A DNA stretch of 64,000 nt from an uncultured Acidobacteriia bacterium (GTDB lineage: Bacteria > Acidobacteriota > Terriglobia > Bryobacterales > Bryobacteraceae): positions 124,001 to 188,000 of the forward strand of contig CAIQWJ010000074.1 of NCBI GenBank assembly GCA_903875575.1, given 5' to 3'. The notes under the pieces were generated by a model. The model was given only the letters and a program-made list of their open reading frames with translations, was not told the DNA's origin and did not search any database. The position numbers and the translations under genes are program-made. Positions 15,059 through 24,636 of the stretch are shown one piece after another (within the stretch, counting starts at the first letter, position 1; every line of letters starts with the position of its first letter).

Positions 15059-16117
15059 ATGCGCTTCTTTATCGGGTCGGATCTGTTCTTTCATTCGGCT
15101 GCGTTCCGGCAACGCACGGCGATGCTGGCGGTCACCGCGCTTCTGCTGCCCTCCTTGTTTGTCTCTCCGTCTTTTGCGGCGGACAAGAAGAAAGACCCCG
15201 ATCAGATTGGCAATCGCGACGTAGGCAAGGGCACGCTCAAGGATCCGAATTTTTATTCCATTGAGCATGAAATTGGCGTGGGCAAGCAGATGGCGCAGGA
15301 AGTGGAGCGTCAGGCCAAGATTGTCGACGACCCGATCATCGCCGAGTACGTGAACCGGGTAGGCCAGAATCTGGTGCGGAATTCCGACGCCAAGGTTCCT
15401 TTCACCATTAAGGTGATCGACGCGGAAGAAATCAACGCCTTCGCATTACCCGGTGGCTTCTTTTTTGTCAATACGGGCGTGATTGCGGCAGCGGACAACG
15501 AGGCTGAACTTTCGGGCGTGATGGCGCATGAGATTGCCCACGTGGCAGCGCGTCATGGGATGAAGCAACAGACGAAGGGCGATCTGGTGAATTATGCGAG
15601 CATCCCGGTCATGATTCTGCTGGGTGGCTGGACAGGCTACGCCATTCGCCAGGGCTCTCAACTGCTGGTCCCGATGGGCTTCCTGAAATTCTCGCGTTCG
15701 GACGAAGCAGAGGCCGACATGCTGGGCCTTCAGTACATGTACAAGACCGGTTACGATCCGAACTCTTTCGTTGATTTCTTCGAGAAGGTGCAGTCGCAGG
15801 AGAAGCGCAAGCCGGGTTCCATGTCCAAGCTGTTTTCGTCGCATCCTCCGACGCAGGACCGCATCAAGTCCGCCCAGAAGAATATTCAGGAACAGTTGAA
15901 GGACCGGCCGGAATACGTGGTGAACACGAGTGAGTTCAACGACGTGAAGGCCCGCATCATGGCGATGCACGGACGGAAGAACGCGACGGGTGACCCGAAG
16001 GACCCGAATAAGCCGACGCTGCGGCGGAATCCGAACGGGACGATTGACGCGAACGGCCAGGAGACGGATCCGAAAGCGGATGCAGACGACCGTCCGACGC
16101 TGAAGCGCCGGGATTAA
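15059..16117 (+). CDS. M48-family periplasmic metalloprotease (BepA/YfgC-like)
   Basis: A 352-residue secreted protease. Residues 1-40 form a signal peptide (LAVTALLLPSLFVSPSFA). The zinc site is HEIAH at 157-161 within SGVMAHEIAHVAARHG, and the third ligand is the Glu in RSDEAEADMLG. Bacterial members such as BepA act on misassembled outer-membrane proteins. The last 70 residues are charged and low in complexity (KDPNKPTLRRNP...). The start at 15059 is preceded by AGGAGAGG. A 15-bp hairpin follows the stop. There is no TPR domain, unlike E. coli BepA. Confidence 0.9.
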   Translation: MRFFIGSDLFFHSAAFRQRTAMLAVTALLLPSLFVSPSFAADKKKDPDQIGNRDVGKGTLKDPNFYSIEHEIGVGKQMAQEVERQAKIVDDPIIAEYVNRVGQNLVRNSDAKVPFTIKVIDAEEINAFALPGGFFFVNTGVIAAADNEAELSGVMAHEIAHVAARHGMKQQTKGDLVNYASIPVMILLGGWTGYAIRQGSQLLVPMGFLKFSRSDEAEADMLGLQYMYKTGYDPNSFVDFFEKVQSQEKRKPGSMSKLFSSHPPTQDRIKSAQKNIQEQLKDRPEYVVNTSEFNDVKARIMAMHGRKNATGDPKDPNKPTLRRNPNGTIDANGQETDPKADADDRPTLKRRD

Positions 16118-16121
16118 GTTC

Positions 16122-16165
16122 CGGATGGCGGCCCGGCAAGGAACTAACTACCGGGCCGCCATCCG
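16122..16165. terminator. Hairpin between convergent genes
   Basis: The arms CGGATGGCGGCCCGG (16122-16136) and CCGGGCCGCCATCCG (16151-16165) form a perfect 15-bp stem with a 14-nt loop between the stops of the M48 gene and the convergent small secreted-protein gene. There is no T-run, so termination efficiency is uncertain. Confidence 0.6.
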
Positions 16166-16177
16166 AAGGAAATCCGC

Positions 16178-16534
16178 CTACTGCACTGCGGGATTGTGCT
16201 TGTCAACGAAGATCTGGCGGCTGACTTTGTTTTGCTGCCGAGCGATCTGCCGCTTTTCCGCCGCTGTCAGAGTACCCCCGTTGGCTGCGCGATCCACTCG
16301 GGTTTCCCGATTCAGCTTTGCTTCTTTTGATTCGAGGCTCGCGGTTTCACCTGCGGTCAACTGACCGGAGCGGACACCCTGCGCGATGCGATCCTGCTGG
16401 TTTTCCTTACGCTGCGCGATTGTGGCCGGCTTGGTAAGCACAACCGGCTTAGCCGGCGCGGCGGACAGAACGGCGGCGAAGATTCCACCGCCCAGAATAC
16501 TCATACGACCGATTCCTGCGATTCGTTTTTTCAT
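16178..16534 (-). CDS. Small secreted helical protein of unknown function
   Basis: A 118-residue product with a signal peptide (MKKRIAGIGRMSILGGGIFA...LSAAPA). The mature part is Gln/Arg/Glu-rich and helical, with an internal repeat: RIAQGVRSGQLTAGETASLESKE resembles RVDRAANGGTLTAAEKRQIARQQ. Proteins of this kind are common in the Acidobacteria, but their role is not known. It is likely to be periplasmic. It is convergent with the M48 gene and separated from it by a hairpin. Confidence 0.75.
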   Translation of the reverse strand: MKKRIAGIGRMSILGGGIFAAVLSAAPAKPVVLTKPATIAQRKENQQDRIAQGVRSGQLTAGETASLESKEAKLNRETRVDRAANGGTLTAAEKRQIARQQNKVSRQIFVDKHNPAVQ

Positions 16535-16653
16535 GGCGTTTGCCCTTTCAGACGGTCAAACAGCACATGGGCAATGGAAGTCGCGGAAGGTGGAGGGCCC
16601 TTCACGTTAACAATTATTCAGGCCGGGGAATCAGGGCCAGGCCGCCTGATTCG

Positions 16654-16854
16654 TTATTTCGACGACTTTTTCGCGGCTTTTTTGGCGGCGGCTTTACGGG
16701 CTTTGCCACTCTTTACGGTTGTCTTGGCGGGTGCCCGTTTTGCGCGTTTTGGAGCGACCTTGTGCTGCACCCTGGCTTTTGAGGTGGGCGCGGCGGCTTG
16801 GGCGAGACCCGTCAGGAACACGGTGAGCACCAGGGAGGCGAAGAGTTTTTTCAT
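16654..16854 (-). CDS. Small secreted Lys/Ala-rich protein
   Basis: A 66-residue product starting at ATG 16854: a signal peptide (MKKLFASLVLTVFLTGLAQA) followed by a very basic tail of Lys, Ala, Arg and Thr (ARKAAAKKAAKKSSK). The tail resembles histone H1-like repeats, but the signal peptide places it in the envelope, where it could bind polyanions. Such tails can also arise by chance in GC-rich DNA; the clean signal peptide and MKK start favour a real gene. Confidence 0.6.
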   Translation of the reverse strand: MKKLFASLVLTVFLTGLAQAAAPTSKARVQHKVAPKRAKRAPAKTTVKSGKARKAAAKKAAKKSSK

Positions 16855-16891
16855 TTTGATCCTGGTAACGATACTACCGCAAACCGCCGGC

Positions 16892-18430
16892 TCAGCGCGT
16901 GGCAAATTCCTGCATGGCGACGAGAATCTCCTTACCAAAAGATTGTGCTTTACGTTCACCGATTCCGGTCACCTCCAACAACTCTTCAAAGGTGGCGGGT
17001 TCGCGTTGGCAAAGGTCGGCCAGGCTGGCGTCGGTGAGGATCATGAAGGCCGGTACGCCACGTTGTTTCGCGAAGGCGCGCCGCCACTCGCGCATGAACT
17101 GCTGCAGGGCGGACTCCGGCACGCTCGAGACGGCGCGACGGGGACGTGATGACGAGTCAGTTTGTGCTGTCTGTGTTTGGGGCCGCGTCGACTGAACATG
17201 CGGCGGAGGTGCCAGCATCCAATCCGGCTGGGCTGCGCAGACGTCACAGGCGTTGCACTTCTCCCACTTCGGCGTCTCGCCAAAATGGACGCAAATCTGG
17301 CGGTGACGGCATTCCCCCGATTCCGCGAAATTCCGAATGGAGTGATAAGACTCCCAGGCCCGCTGGCGTTCCTGTGGATCTGTGATCTTCTGGTTGAAGT
17401 AGGCGAGCAGGCCCGCGTCGCGCGTCTGCCACAGCAACACACAATCCGCCGGGGCTCCATCACGTCCGGCGCGGCCTGCCTCCTGGTAATACTGTTCGAT
17501 CGATTTTGGAAGCGCCAGATGAATTACGGCGCGTACGCCCGGCTTGTTAATGCCCAGTCCAAACGCGATAGTGCCGACGAGGACGCGGACTTCGTCAGAC
17601 ATCCAGCGTTCCTGATTCCGGGCGCGGTCGTCATTCTGCATTTTGCCGTGATAAGGCACGGCGGCCGTGCCGTGCCGCCCGAGAAACTCCACAGTTTCTT
17701 CCACGCGCGCGATGGTGGGGGCGTAGATAATCATGGTTTCGCCGGCGTAAGCCTCGGCGGCTGCGAGAAGAAGATGGTCCTGCATTTTCCCGTCGCAGGC
17801 GCGCACGAGGTAGCTCAGATTGGGCCGGTGGAAGCTGGCGATATATCTGTGGGGACTACGGAGGCTGAGTTGGCGCAGGATGTCATGCCGGACGCGTTGG
17901 GTGGCGCTGGCGGTGAAGGCTGCAATGGGGTGATTCGGGAAGAGTTCGCGAAGACGACGAAGCTGCCTGTACTCGGGGCGGAATTCGTGGCCCCATTCCG
18001 AGATACAGTGCGCTTCGTCAATGGCAAAAAAAGCCAGGGGGACGCGGCTCAGATACGAGACGAATTCTTCTTTCAGTAACCGCTCAGGAGAGACGTACAG
18101 GAGGCGGTATTCGCCCTGGGTGGCACGGCGCATGATGTCTTGCTGTTCCGGCCAGGGGATCTGGCTGTTAAGGGCGGCGGCTGGGATTCCCATCTGTTCC
18201 AACTGGGCGGCCTGATCCTGCATCAGCGCGATGAGAGGCGAGACGACGACTGCCGTCCTGCCGGAGACGACCGCCGGCAACTGGTAGCAAAGCGACTTGC
18301 CGCCACCGGTGGGCATGACCACACAGGTATCGTTACCGCCAATCAGACTTTCGACGATACGGCCCTGCAGTGGCCGGAACTGGTCGTAGCCCCAGTATTT
18401 TCGGAGAACTGCGTGGAGTTCAGGCGTCAC
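16892..18430 (-). CDS. recQ: RecQ-type ATP-dependent DNA helicase without a winged-helix domain
   Basis: A 3'-5' DNA helicase of repair and recombination. The 512-residue product shows motif 0 (WGYDQFRPLQ), Walker A (MPTGGGKSLCYQ), the DEAH box (AIDEAHCISEWGHEFRPEY), TASAT, and motif VI (YYQEAGRAGRDG), then a zinc site (ECRHRQICVHFGE, CNACDVC) and an HRDC domain at the C-terminus (about 430-512). The RQC winged helix normally found between the zinc site and HRDC is missing; a Pro/Thr/Gln linker takes its place. I prefer GTG 18430 as the start; TTG 18457 in the same frame is possible. It overlaps the LysE-type gene slightly. Confidence 0.92.
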   Translation of the reverse strand: MTPELHAVLRKYWGYDQFRPLQGRIVESLIGGNDTCVVMPTGGGKSLCYQLPAVVSGRTAVVVSPLIALMQDQAAQLEQMGIPAAALNSQIPWPEQQDIMRRATQGEYRLLYVSPERLLKEEFVSYLSRVPLAFFAIDEAHCISEWGHEFRPEYRQLRRLRELFPNHPIAAFTASATQRVRHDILRQLSLRSPHRYIASFHRPNLSYLVRACDGKMQDHLLLAAAEAYAGETMIIYAPTIARVEETVEFLGRHGTAAVPYHGKMQNDDRARNQERWMSDEVRVLVGTIAFGLGINKPGVRAVIHLALPKSIEQYYQEAGRAGRDGAPADCVLLWQTRDAGLLAYFNQKITDPQERQRAWESYHSIRNFAESGECRHRQICVHFGETPKWEKCNACDVCAAQPDWMLAPPPHVQSTRPQTQTAQTDSSSRPRRAVSSVPESALQQFMREWRRAFAKQRGVPAFMILTDASLADLCQREPATFEELLEVTGIGERKAQSFGKEILVAMQEFATR

Positions 18431-19037
18431 GATGGGCCAAACGTAGTCCCAGTGCAATGAACACGCCGCCGGTCAGCCAGCGAAAGAATGGCGCGCCGCC
18501 AATCCGGTTGCGCAGCGCAATACCGACAGAACTGGCGGCGAGCGCCACCACGACATTCACCAGGGTTCCGGAACAATCGAAAATGAGACCGAGCCGGACG
18601 GTCTGCCAGAAAGCGCTGGCGCGGCTATCGATGAACTGCGGCAGGAAAGCAAGGAAGAAGAGAGCGACCTTGGGATTGAGCATGTTGGTGAGCATGCCCT
18701 GGAGGAAGATGCGTGTAAGCCCGGCAGGTGCGATGGTCGGGGCCGAGGCCGAGTTGCCGGCCCGCGTCAACAGTGTCCGCATTCCCAGGTAGATCAGATA
18801 CGCCGCCCCGGCATAGCGAACTGCGGCATAGGCGATGGGGACAGTACGCAGTAATTCCGCAAGACCAAAGGCCACGGCGAAGATATGAAAAAAACAGCCT
18901 GCCCCAATACCCAGGGCCGACGCCAGCCCGGCGGCGCGCCCCTGACCGGTGGCACGCGCGAGCACATAGAGCATATCCGGACCCGGTGTGATGTTCAGCA
19001 GGAACATCGCGGTCAGGAAGACAGGTAGCGGAGTCAT
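18420..19037 (-). CDS. LysE/RhtB-family amino-acid exporter
   Basis: A polytopic inner-membrane protein of 205 residues from ATG 19037, which has AGGTG upstream; an in-frame ATG at 19064 would overlap the next gene by 11 nt. Family signatures are present: FLLNITPGPDMLYVLARA, GAAYLIYLGMRTL and GMLTNMLNPKVALFFLAFLPQF. About six membrane helices are predicted. Members export amino acids such as homoserine, threonine or lysine; the substrate here cannot be told. It is in a minus-strand run with the SGNH-like gene upstream and recQ downstream. Confidence 0.93.
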   Translation of the reverse strand: MTPLPVFLTAMFLLNITPGPDMLYVLARATGQGRAAGLASALGIGAGCFFHIFAVAFGLAELLRTVPIAYAAVRYAGAAYLIYLGMRTLLTRAGNSASAPTIAPAGLTRIFLQGMLTNMLNPKVALFFLAFLPQFIDSRASAFWQTVRLGLIFDCSGTLVNVVVALAASSVGIALRNRIGGAPFFRWLTGGVFIALGLRLAHRDA

Positions 19038-19053
19038 TTCGACATCACCTGGA

Positions 19054-20136
19054 TCATCGGGCAAAAAGCAGGGGCATACGCCGCCGGGGCGGCTTCGACG
19101 CGTCCTCCGGAGTAGCCATGAGGATCCGGAGGCGCTCTATGGCGTCGAGTGCAATGGGTGCCATGACACGATAGCCGCGGGAATTCGGATTCACGCCATC
19201 ATCGGTAAACTCCGGCTTCATCATTCCCTTTGCGTCCGCCATCGCGGAGTAGTAATCGATGTAGATGAGGTTCTCGCGAATACAATAGTCGCGAATCCAG
19301 GAATTCACCTTTTGAATGGCCTCCGGGGTTCGGATCTTCGCCGCTTCGCCACTTGCGGGCAAGAGCGATGCGAACATCGGCTGCACGGAGTGGGCTCTTG
19401 CTACGTCACCCATCATCACGAGATTGTCGGCAATTGCGGAGGGCGTCATACCTGCGGCAATATCGGCAGAGCCGGCGAGGACGACGACACCAACCGGGCG
19501 CAGGGCCACGACATCCGCAAGAAAGCGCGCCAGGATTTGGTTGGTGGTCTGGCCCGCGATGCCCCGGTTCACGAAGTCCTGCCCGGCAAAATACTCGTTG
19601 AGGCGCCACAGATCTGTAGCGGAATCGCCCATGAAAACGTAGCGCGGCTGAGACGGAGTAGGTGGCGTGGATTTCGAATTGACGACAGCGTAGCGGTTCA
19701 GATTGTAGGGGTCGGCGTTACCGGCTCGCGCGTCTGCGCGCTCACTGGCCAGCAGCGAATCGAAATGACGACCGAGGCGTTGCAGAGCATCGCGCAGTTC
19801 CAGTAGTTGCTGTGAAGTCGCGGGAGCAAAGTAATCCGTACGCGGCATGGAGTCCGCAACCGCCAGAAAGGCTCCGATCTGGTGGGTAAACTGCAGAGTC
19901 AGATTCGGATCCCTGGGCGCCTTCCCTAAAGCCGCCGCAGTGGCCTGAGTATTCGTTCGAAGCTGATCGCTGGCACGAGCCAGGCCCGGTACGGCGGCGG
20001 ACACAGACTCTATCAACTGCAAAGCACGGGTGGCTAACGTCTGGGTCTCAGCGGGCGTCAGAAGGGTGTTTGACGGCGGCCCCTGCGCGGGCGCCAAATG
20101 GGCAAACAGCAACACAACGAGAAAGGCGCGCCTCAT
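19054..20136 (-). CDS. Secreted SGNH/GDSL-fold protein with degenerate catalytic blocks
   Basis: A 360-residue protein with a signal peptide (MRRAFLVVLLFAHLAPAQ) and a helical N-terminal region, then an SGNH hydrolase fold from about residue 165. Block I is FMGDSATD with the nucleophile S172, and block II has G192 in NRGIAGQTT. Block III, normally GxND, reads GSAD (Asn replaced by A224). Block V, normally DGxHP, reads DGVNP (His replaced by N316). The catalytic His and the oxyanion Asn are therefore both missing, so the protein may be inactive as an esterase or may bind a ligand. It is in a minus-strand run with the DUF3108 gene. Confidence 0.85.
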   Translation of the reverse strand: MRRAFLVVLLFAHLAPAQGPPSNTLLTPAETQTLATRALQLIESVSAAVPGLARASDQLRTNTQATAAALGKAPRDPNLTLQFTHQIGAFLAVADSMPRTDYFAPATSQQLLELRDALQRLGRHFDSLLASERADARAGNADPYNLNRYAVVNSKSTPPTPSQPRYVFMGDSATDLWRLNEYFAGQDFVNRGIAGQTTNQILARFLADVVALRPVGVVVLAGSADIAAGMTPSAIADNLVMMGDVARAHSVQPMFASLLPASGEAAKIRTPEAIQKVNSWIRDYCIRENLIYIDYYSAMADAKGMMKPEFTDDGVNPNSRGYRVMAPIALDAIERLRILMATPEDASKPPRRRMPLLFAR

Positions 20137-20173
20137 ATTTCTATTGTCTTTCTATTGTCCATCGGCGTTTCTT

Positions 20174-21034
20174 CTATTTTCCAACAGATGAATTCTCGCC
20201 CGGCGTGGGCTTCAGCATGCGGAAAGTAATAGTTCCGATCGCAATCTGGAGGCGAACCTGCAACTGAATGGGGATCCGTCGTTCGTCGTCCGTGAACCAG
20301 ATGTGAAGGTGACCGGCGCGGCGGAAGAGCACATTATCAAAGAGGTAGACCTCGTAAAGCACCGTATTGACAAGACCAAATTCGGTTTTGAGCTGTTCAC
20401 GGCGCTGGGATTCCACCTTGGCGACCACATATTTCTTGCCGTCGCTGACGGGAACCATGGCGGTCTTACCGGGATCGAGGCGGAGATACCGGAGCGAGAT
20501 CAGACCGCCAATCAGATCATGCACACAGGGGGACTGGAGTGTCGCGTCCTGGGAGACGGTCGTGTTTTTTGTCAGGTCCTTTTCAACATAGGTGGCCTTG
20601 CGTGCAGCCGTATCAAAATTGACGCGGGTTTCCTTGTGCCTGCCACCTTCCTGCGCCTGAATCAGGTAGTTCTGGGCGCAGAAGCCGGAAGCGAGGTTGG
20701 CGGAGTAATCGTCGTTGACCAGGAAGAGGCGCGAGACCAGACCGGTGGATTCCACATGAAGATGAACGTTTCCCGCCGTAGAACCCGCAGGATCGGCCGC
20801 GGCCGCCGGGTTGGCGTTCCATTCCAGGTGAGCCTTGCCTGCGGTGATCAGCCGCCACTCGATGTTGTAATCAAAGGCCTCGTGGGGCGGCGGAGCCAAC
20901 GCGGGGGCCGGGCCGATTCCCGGTAAAGATGTCGCAGGATTCTGAGCGGCCGAATTCTGCGCTGACAAGCTGAAAGCGAGGGCCAGCAAAGGAACAGCGG
21001 TGCGAAAAAAAACGCTTGAGGGCCGGCGGTGCAT
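20174..21034 (-). CDS. DUF3108-family periplasmic protein
   Basis: A 286-residue exported protein with a signal peptide (VPLLALAFSLSAQNSAAQ). The DUF3108 pattern is clear: EAFDYNIEWRLITAGKAHLEW near the start of the mature domain, then VESTGLVSRLFLVNDDY, CVHDLIGGLISLRYL, and the C-terminal HIWFTDDERRIPIQLQVR. The fold is beta-rich and may bind a lipid or polysaccharide; no activity is known. It follows the frameshifted membrane-protein gene by 15 nt, so the two are probably co-transcribed. Confidence 0.85.
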   Translation of the reverse strand: MHRRPSSVFFRTAVPLLALAFSLSAQNSAAQNPATSLPGIGPAPALAPPPHEAFDYNIEWRLITAGKAHLEWNANPAAAADPAGSTAGNVHLHVESTGLVSRLFLVNDDYSANLASGFCAQNYLIQAQEGGRHKETRVNFDTAARKATYVEKDLTKNTTVSQDATLQSPCVHDLIGGLISLRYLRLDPGKTAMVPVSDGKKYVVAKVESQRREQLKTEFGLVNTVLYEVYLFDNVLFRRAGHLHIWFTDDERRIPIQLQVRLQIAIGTITFRMLKPTPGENSSVGK

Positions 21035-21049
21035 TCAGGTGTCAGTTTC

Positions 21050-23124
21050 TCATATCGAAGGGGCAGGGTCCGTTGGCGCGCCGAGCCGACTTCCGCCGGA
21101 TGACAACTGAGGGACAGCGCTGCGACCGGAAACGGCAAGGGAAATCAGGGCGAACAGGGTCACAAGGGTACTCAGTGCCCGGCAAACCCAGCCTTCAGTG
21201 GTCACGCCGAAAACCAGATCCACCTGACAGGAACCTTCACAGGCCGGTTCGATGGCGATCAGACCGAGCTTATCGCCATGAACGGGAACTTCGCGGCCAT
21301 TGACGCTGCTCGCCATCCCGCCATATAGGTCTCCTGGACGGAAATTACCTGACCGCGGTTCATAGGAGCAGTTTTGATGGAAGCGTGAGAGGGCGAGAGC
21401 CAGGCGAGATCGGCCAGCGGGAAGGACGGATCGTCCAGTGCAGCCACGTATGCCTGGGCAGGTTGGGTATCCAGACCATGAATGGGCTGACGAGTGACAA
21501 GAGCTTCGCGGGGAATGACGTGGGCCATCGATTGAGACCGTTGCGGCACGCGGAAAATGGTGTCGTCTTCGTCATGCCAGAGCACGGGAAGAAGGCCGTC
21601 GAATTTACGCGGATTCAGGATGGCGTGATAGTGTTCGCGGCTGGTGGGGCCGGGAACGTAGATCGCCTGATTGCCGAAGGCCTTGAGCCAGAAGATGGAG
21701 TATTCAGCGTCGCGATCCCCGGCATTCATGCCGGTTTGGATGGCGAAAACGGCAACACGCTGCATCCAGTTTGGAGCAGTGGGTTCGTGGCCGGCGCTGA
21801 ATTGCGGGTTATCGGAATAGATGTTGAAGATGTATTCGGGGTCGCCGGCGATAAGAGTGCGCTGACCGGGGAGGTTGCGATCCAGCCAGGTGGAGACCTT
21901 ATATTCGATGGTCTTCGTGATGTCTATGGGGTGGACGAGAATTGCCGCAGCGTGCCGAAAGTTCCACGCCTGCCGCGCGGAAACCATAGCAAGGATGGTA
22001 ATCAGGGCAATGCGGCCAGTGGATGGGGCCTTCCGCCAGAGAAGGTGGAGGAAGCAGCCCAAAAGCAGGCAGACTGCCATTTCCAGTTCGAGTTGGTAGC
22101 GACTGGATTGCGGCACGATGGTCAGGTGGAGCCAGAAGTAACCGAGGGGGATGGCGCACATCCACAGTCCAAACAGACAGGCGAAACGCTCGAGCGAAGA
22201 TTTCAGACGCCGGGTGAAGAGCCAGATCAACGCGAAGGCAGCAACGGTGACGGGTATGGCCAGGTGAGCACGCGTGTTGTCCTGGAAGAAACCTTCGGCC
22301 GACCAGGCCGTTCGTCGAATCCAGGCAATTAGCGAAGGCGGCAGCCAGGGGGAAATCCAGAGGTAGGAGCAGACACCAACGATTAAGACGGGGCGCACGC
22401 CACGTTCGAGCGCCAGCACCATGGAGATAGCGGCGACTGCGATAACAAATGCGCCGAAAGCGTTCGTCAGCGCGACTACCCCTGCCAGGGCACCCGCCAG
22501 AACCATGTTCCAGGCACCTCCCCGGACGATGGCGCGGCGCCGGAACAGGAGCGCCAGGGGAAGGAAGGCAAGAGCGGCATTGTGGGGCGCTTCGCCGTAC
22601 CAGACCAGATTGTTGAGGCGCAGCGGGCCCCAGTGTCCGTCCCCACCGATGCGCAGTTCACGAATCAGGAGTTCGGCCGGCGAGGTAAGGGAAAAAGCCA
22701 GGGCAGCGGATAGACTCAGGCACACGGATTCCGACCAATCCCAGGCGAACCAGAAAAGCGCTACGGGGCCAAAGCAGTAGGCGAAGGCAAGCACGAAGTG
22801 CAGCGCGCGCGAAGCGGGCCAACCGGTGAGCGCTCCGGTGAGGGCGGCCATGCCCGGGAGGCCCGGCTGATAGGCATACTCGGTGGCCATGCCTTCGTTG
22901 AACCAGGGAAACCAGCGGAGGTCCGTGGGATGTTCACGAAAGAAGCGGCCGAGCGCGGCGAAGATACCTTCATTGGAAAGGAGGTTCTGCACGAAGTCCG
23001 CAGTGAAGAGCTCGCGGCAAATCCAGTAGTTCAGGACGAAGATCAGGCAGGAAAGCGCGACGACCACAGGGACGCGGGATGCCGGCGCGGCGGTGGCGGA
23101 CGAGGGCGACCCGGAGGAAGACAT
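21050..23124 (-). pseudogene. Large polytopic membrane protein (YfhO/PTPS-related type) broken by a frameshift
   Basis: The main frame (ATG 23124 to stop 21259) encodes a protein with about a dozen membrane helices. A loop after the first helix reads PWFNEGMATEYAYQPGLPGM, typical of membrane proteins with PTPS-related or YfhO-like domains that act in polysaccharide or glycolipid assembly. Near 21308 the frame should read GWRASVNGREV but shifts. The correct C-terminus (SVNGREVPVHGDKLGLIAIE, then a last helix ALSTLVTLFALISLAV) is encoded in another frame, ending at 21050. A one-base deletion joins the two into about 690 residues. It could be a sequencing error or a real mutation. Confidence 0.7.
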
Positions 23125-23206
23125 GGAATCCTCATTATCGTCCGGGCTGCTGGATAAGCGGTCCAGCGCGCGGACAGGTGATGGGAATTGATATGATCCG
23201 GTTGTT

Positions 23207-24508
23207 ATGTCAGAACAGGAACCCAAACACCGCCTCGCCACCCTTGCGCTTCACGCCGGACAGGTGCCGGACCCCACAACCAATGCCCGCGCCGTGCCGA
23301 TCTACGCCACGACGAGCTTCGTATTCAACGACTGCGAGCATGCGTCGAACCTTTTTGCGCTGAAGGAATTCGGAAACATCTATTCCCGAATCGGCAACCC
23401 CACCTGCGACGTGCTGGAAAAACGCATGGCGGCGCTGGAAGGCGGTGCGGCTGCGCTCGCTTTCGCCAGCGGTCAGGCAGCCATTACCGCGGCCATTCTG
23501 ACGATTGCCCATGCGGGGCAGAATATTATTTCGGCAACCAGCCTGTATGGCGGCACGTGGACGCTTTTTACACAGACTTTTCAGAAACTGGGCATTGAGG
23601 TTCGGTTTTTCAATCCGGATCACCCGGAAGAGATCGGCAAGCTGGTGGATGAGAATTCCCGGCTGGTCTATCTGGAGTCGATCGGGAACCCGAAGAACGA
23701 CGTCCCGGATTTTCAGGCGATTGCCGACATCGCCCATGCCAATGGCCTGCCGGTGATCATCGATAACACCGTCCTGACGCCGGCGTTGTTCCGCCCGTTT
23801 GAGCATGGAGCGGACATTTCGGTGTATTCGACAACGAAGTTTCTGGGTGGACACGGCGTGCATGTAGGCGGGGTCATTGTGGACAGCGGGCGCTTTCCGT
23901 GGGCCGACAATCCGAAGAAGTGGCCGGAGTTTACCGAACCGGACCCGGCGTATCACGGGGTGGTGTTCACGGAGGCGCTGAAGCCGATCGGGAATATCGC
24001 CTATATCATTCATGTGCGGACGCACTGGCTGCGGGACACGGGCGGCATGATGAGTCCGTTCGCGGCTTTCCTGTTCCTGATGGGGATTGAGACGCTGCAC
24101 CTGCGTATGGAGCGGCACGTGAAGAACGCGGAAGCACTGGCGAACTGGCTCTCGAAGCACCCGGCGGTGGAATGGGTAAATTATCCCGGCCTGCCGGGAC
24201 ATCCTCATGCGGCGAACGCGAAGAAATATATCCCGGGCGGGCCGGGGGCAATTATCGGCTTTGGCGTGAAGGGTGGCCGCGAGGCTGGAATTAAGTTCAT
24301 CAACAGCGTGAAACTGGCGAGCCATCTGGCGAATATCGGCGACGCGAAGACTCTGGTGATCCATCCGGCTTCGACGACGCATTCGCAGTTGACGGAAGAA
24401 GAACAGGCGGCGGCAGGAGTTCGGCCGGAGTATGTCAGGGTGTCGGTGGGGATCGAAGATATTGCGGATATTGAGCAGGATTTCGATCAGGCACTTTCGA
24501 AGACGTAA
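23207..24508 (+). CDS. metY: O-acetylhomoserine sulfhydrylase
   Basis: A PLP enzyme of the Cys/Met metabolism family that makes homocysteine from O-acetylhomoserine and sulfide. The 433-residue length is that of MetY and longer than MetB or MetC. Motifs: [22 protein letters not shown], the PLP lysine K211 in [13 protein letters not shown], the cofactor Asp D186 in VIIDNT, and the C-terminal [20 protein letters not shown]. The start at ATG 23207 lies close behind a TATGAT hexamer (23192-23197) and has no clear ribosome-binding site. No SAM riboswitch fits in the 82-nt upstream gap. It is divergent from the membrane-protein gene. Confidence 0.95.
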   Translation: MSEQEPKHRLATLALHAGQVPDPTTNARAVPIYATTSFVFNDCEHASNLFALKEFGNIYSRIGNPTCDVLEKRMAALEGGAAALAFASGQAAITAAILTIAHAGQNIISATSLYGGTWTLFTQTFQKLGIEVRFFNPDHPEEIGKLVDENSRLVYLESIGNPKNDVPDFQAIADIAHANGLPVIIDNTVLTPALFRPFEHGADISVYSTTKFLGGHGVHVGGVIVDSGRFPWADNPKKWPEFTEPDPAYHGVVFTEALKPIGNIAYIIHVRTHWLRDTGGMMSPFAAFLFLMGIETLHLRMERHVKNAEALANWLSKHPAVEWVNYPGLPGHPHAANAKKYIPGGPGAIIGFGVKGGREAGIKFINSVKLASHLANIGDAKTLVIHPASTTHSQLTEEEQAAAGVRPEYVRVSVGIEDIADIEQDFDQALSKT

Positions 24509-24636
24509 GCGAGCCGGCCTTCGACGAACGGAGTGCCGGAATAGATATAAAGGAATCCGCGGCTGGTGCCGATGGTAGTTCGAGGACTAACCAATGGCTC
24601 GTCGCGGATTTTTTGCGTCTCATATTTACTGGCTAC
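24487..24636 (-). pseudogene. Possible C-terminal remnant of a minus-strand gene
   Basis: A 50-codon open stretch without a start codon reads KYETQKIRDEPLVSPRTTIG, then [20 protein letters not shown], and ends YVFESA-stop. The composition and strand-like pattern look protein-like, and it overlaps the last 22 nt of metY and the first 43 nt of the propeller gene. It may be what is left of a gene removed when the propeller gene came in. Chance is a real alternative. Confidence 0.25.

Noticed and set aside
23125-23206. SAM or other methionine-related riboswitch before metY
   Set aside because: The gap is only 82 nt, is shared with a divergent gene and shows no matching stems.
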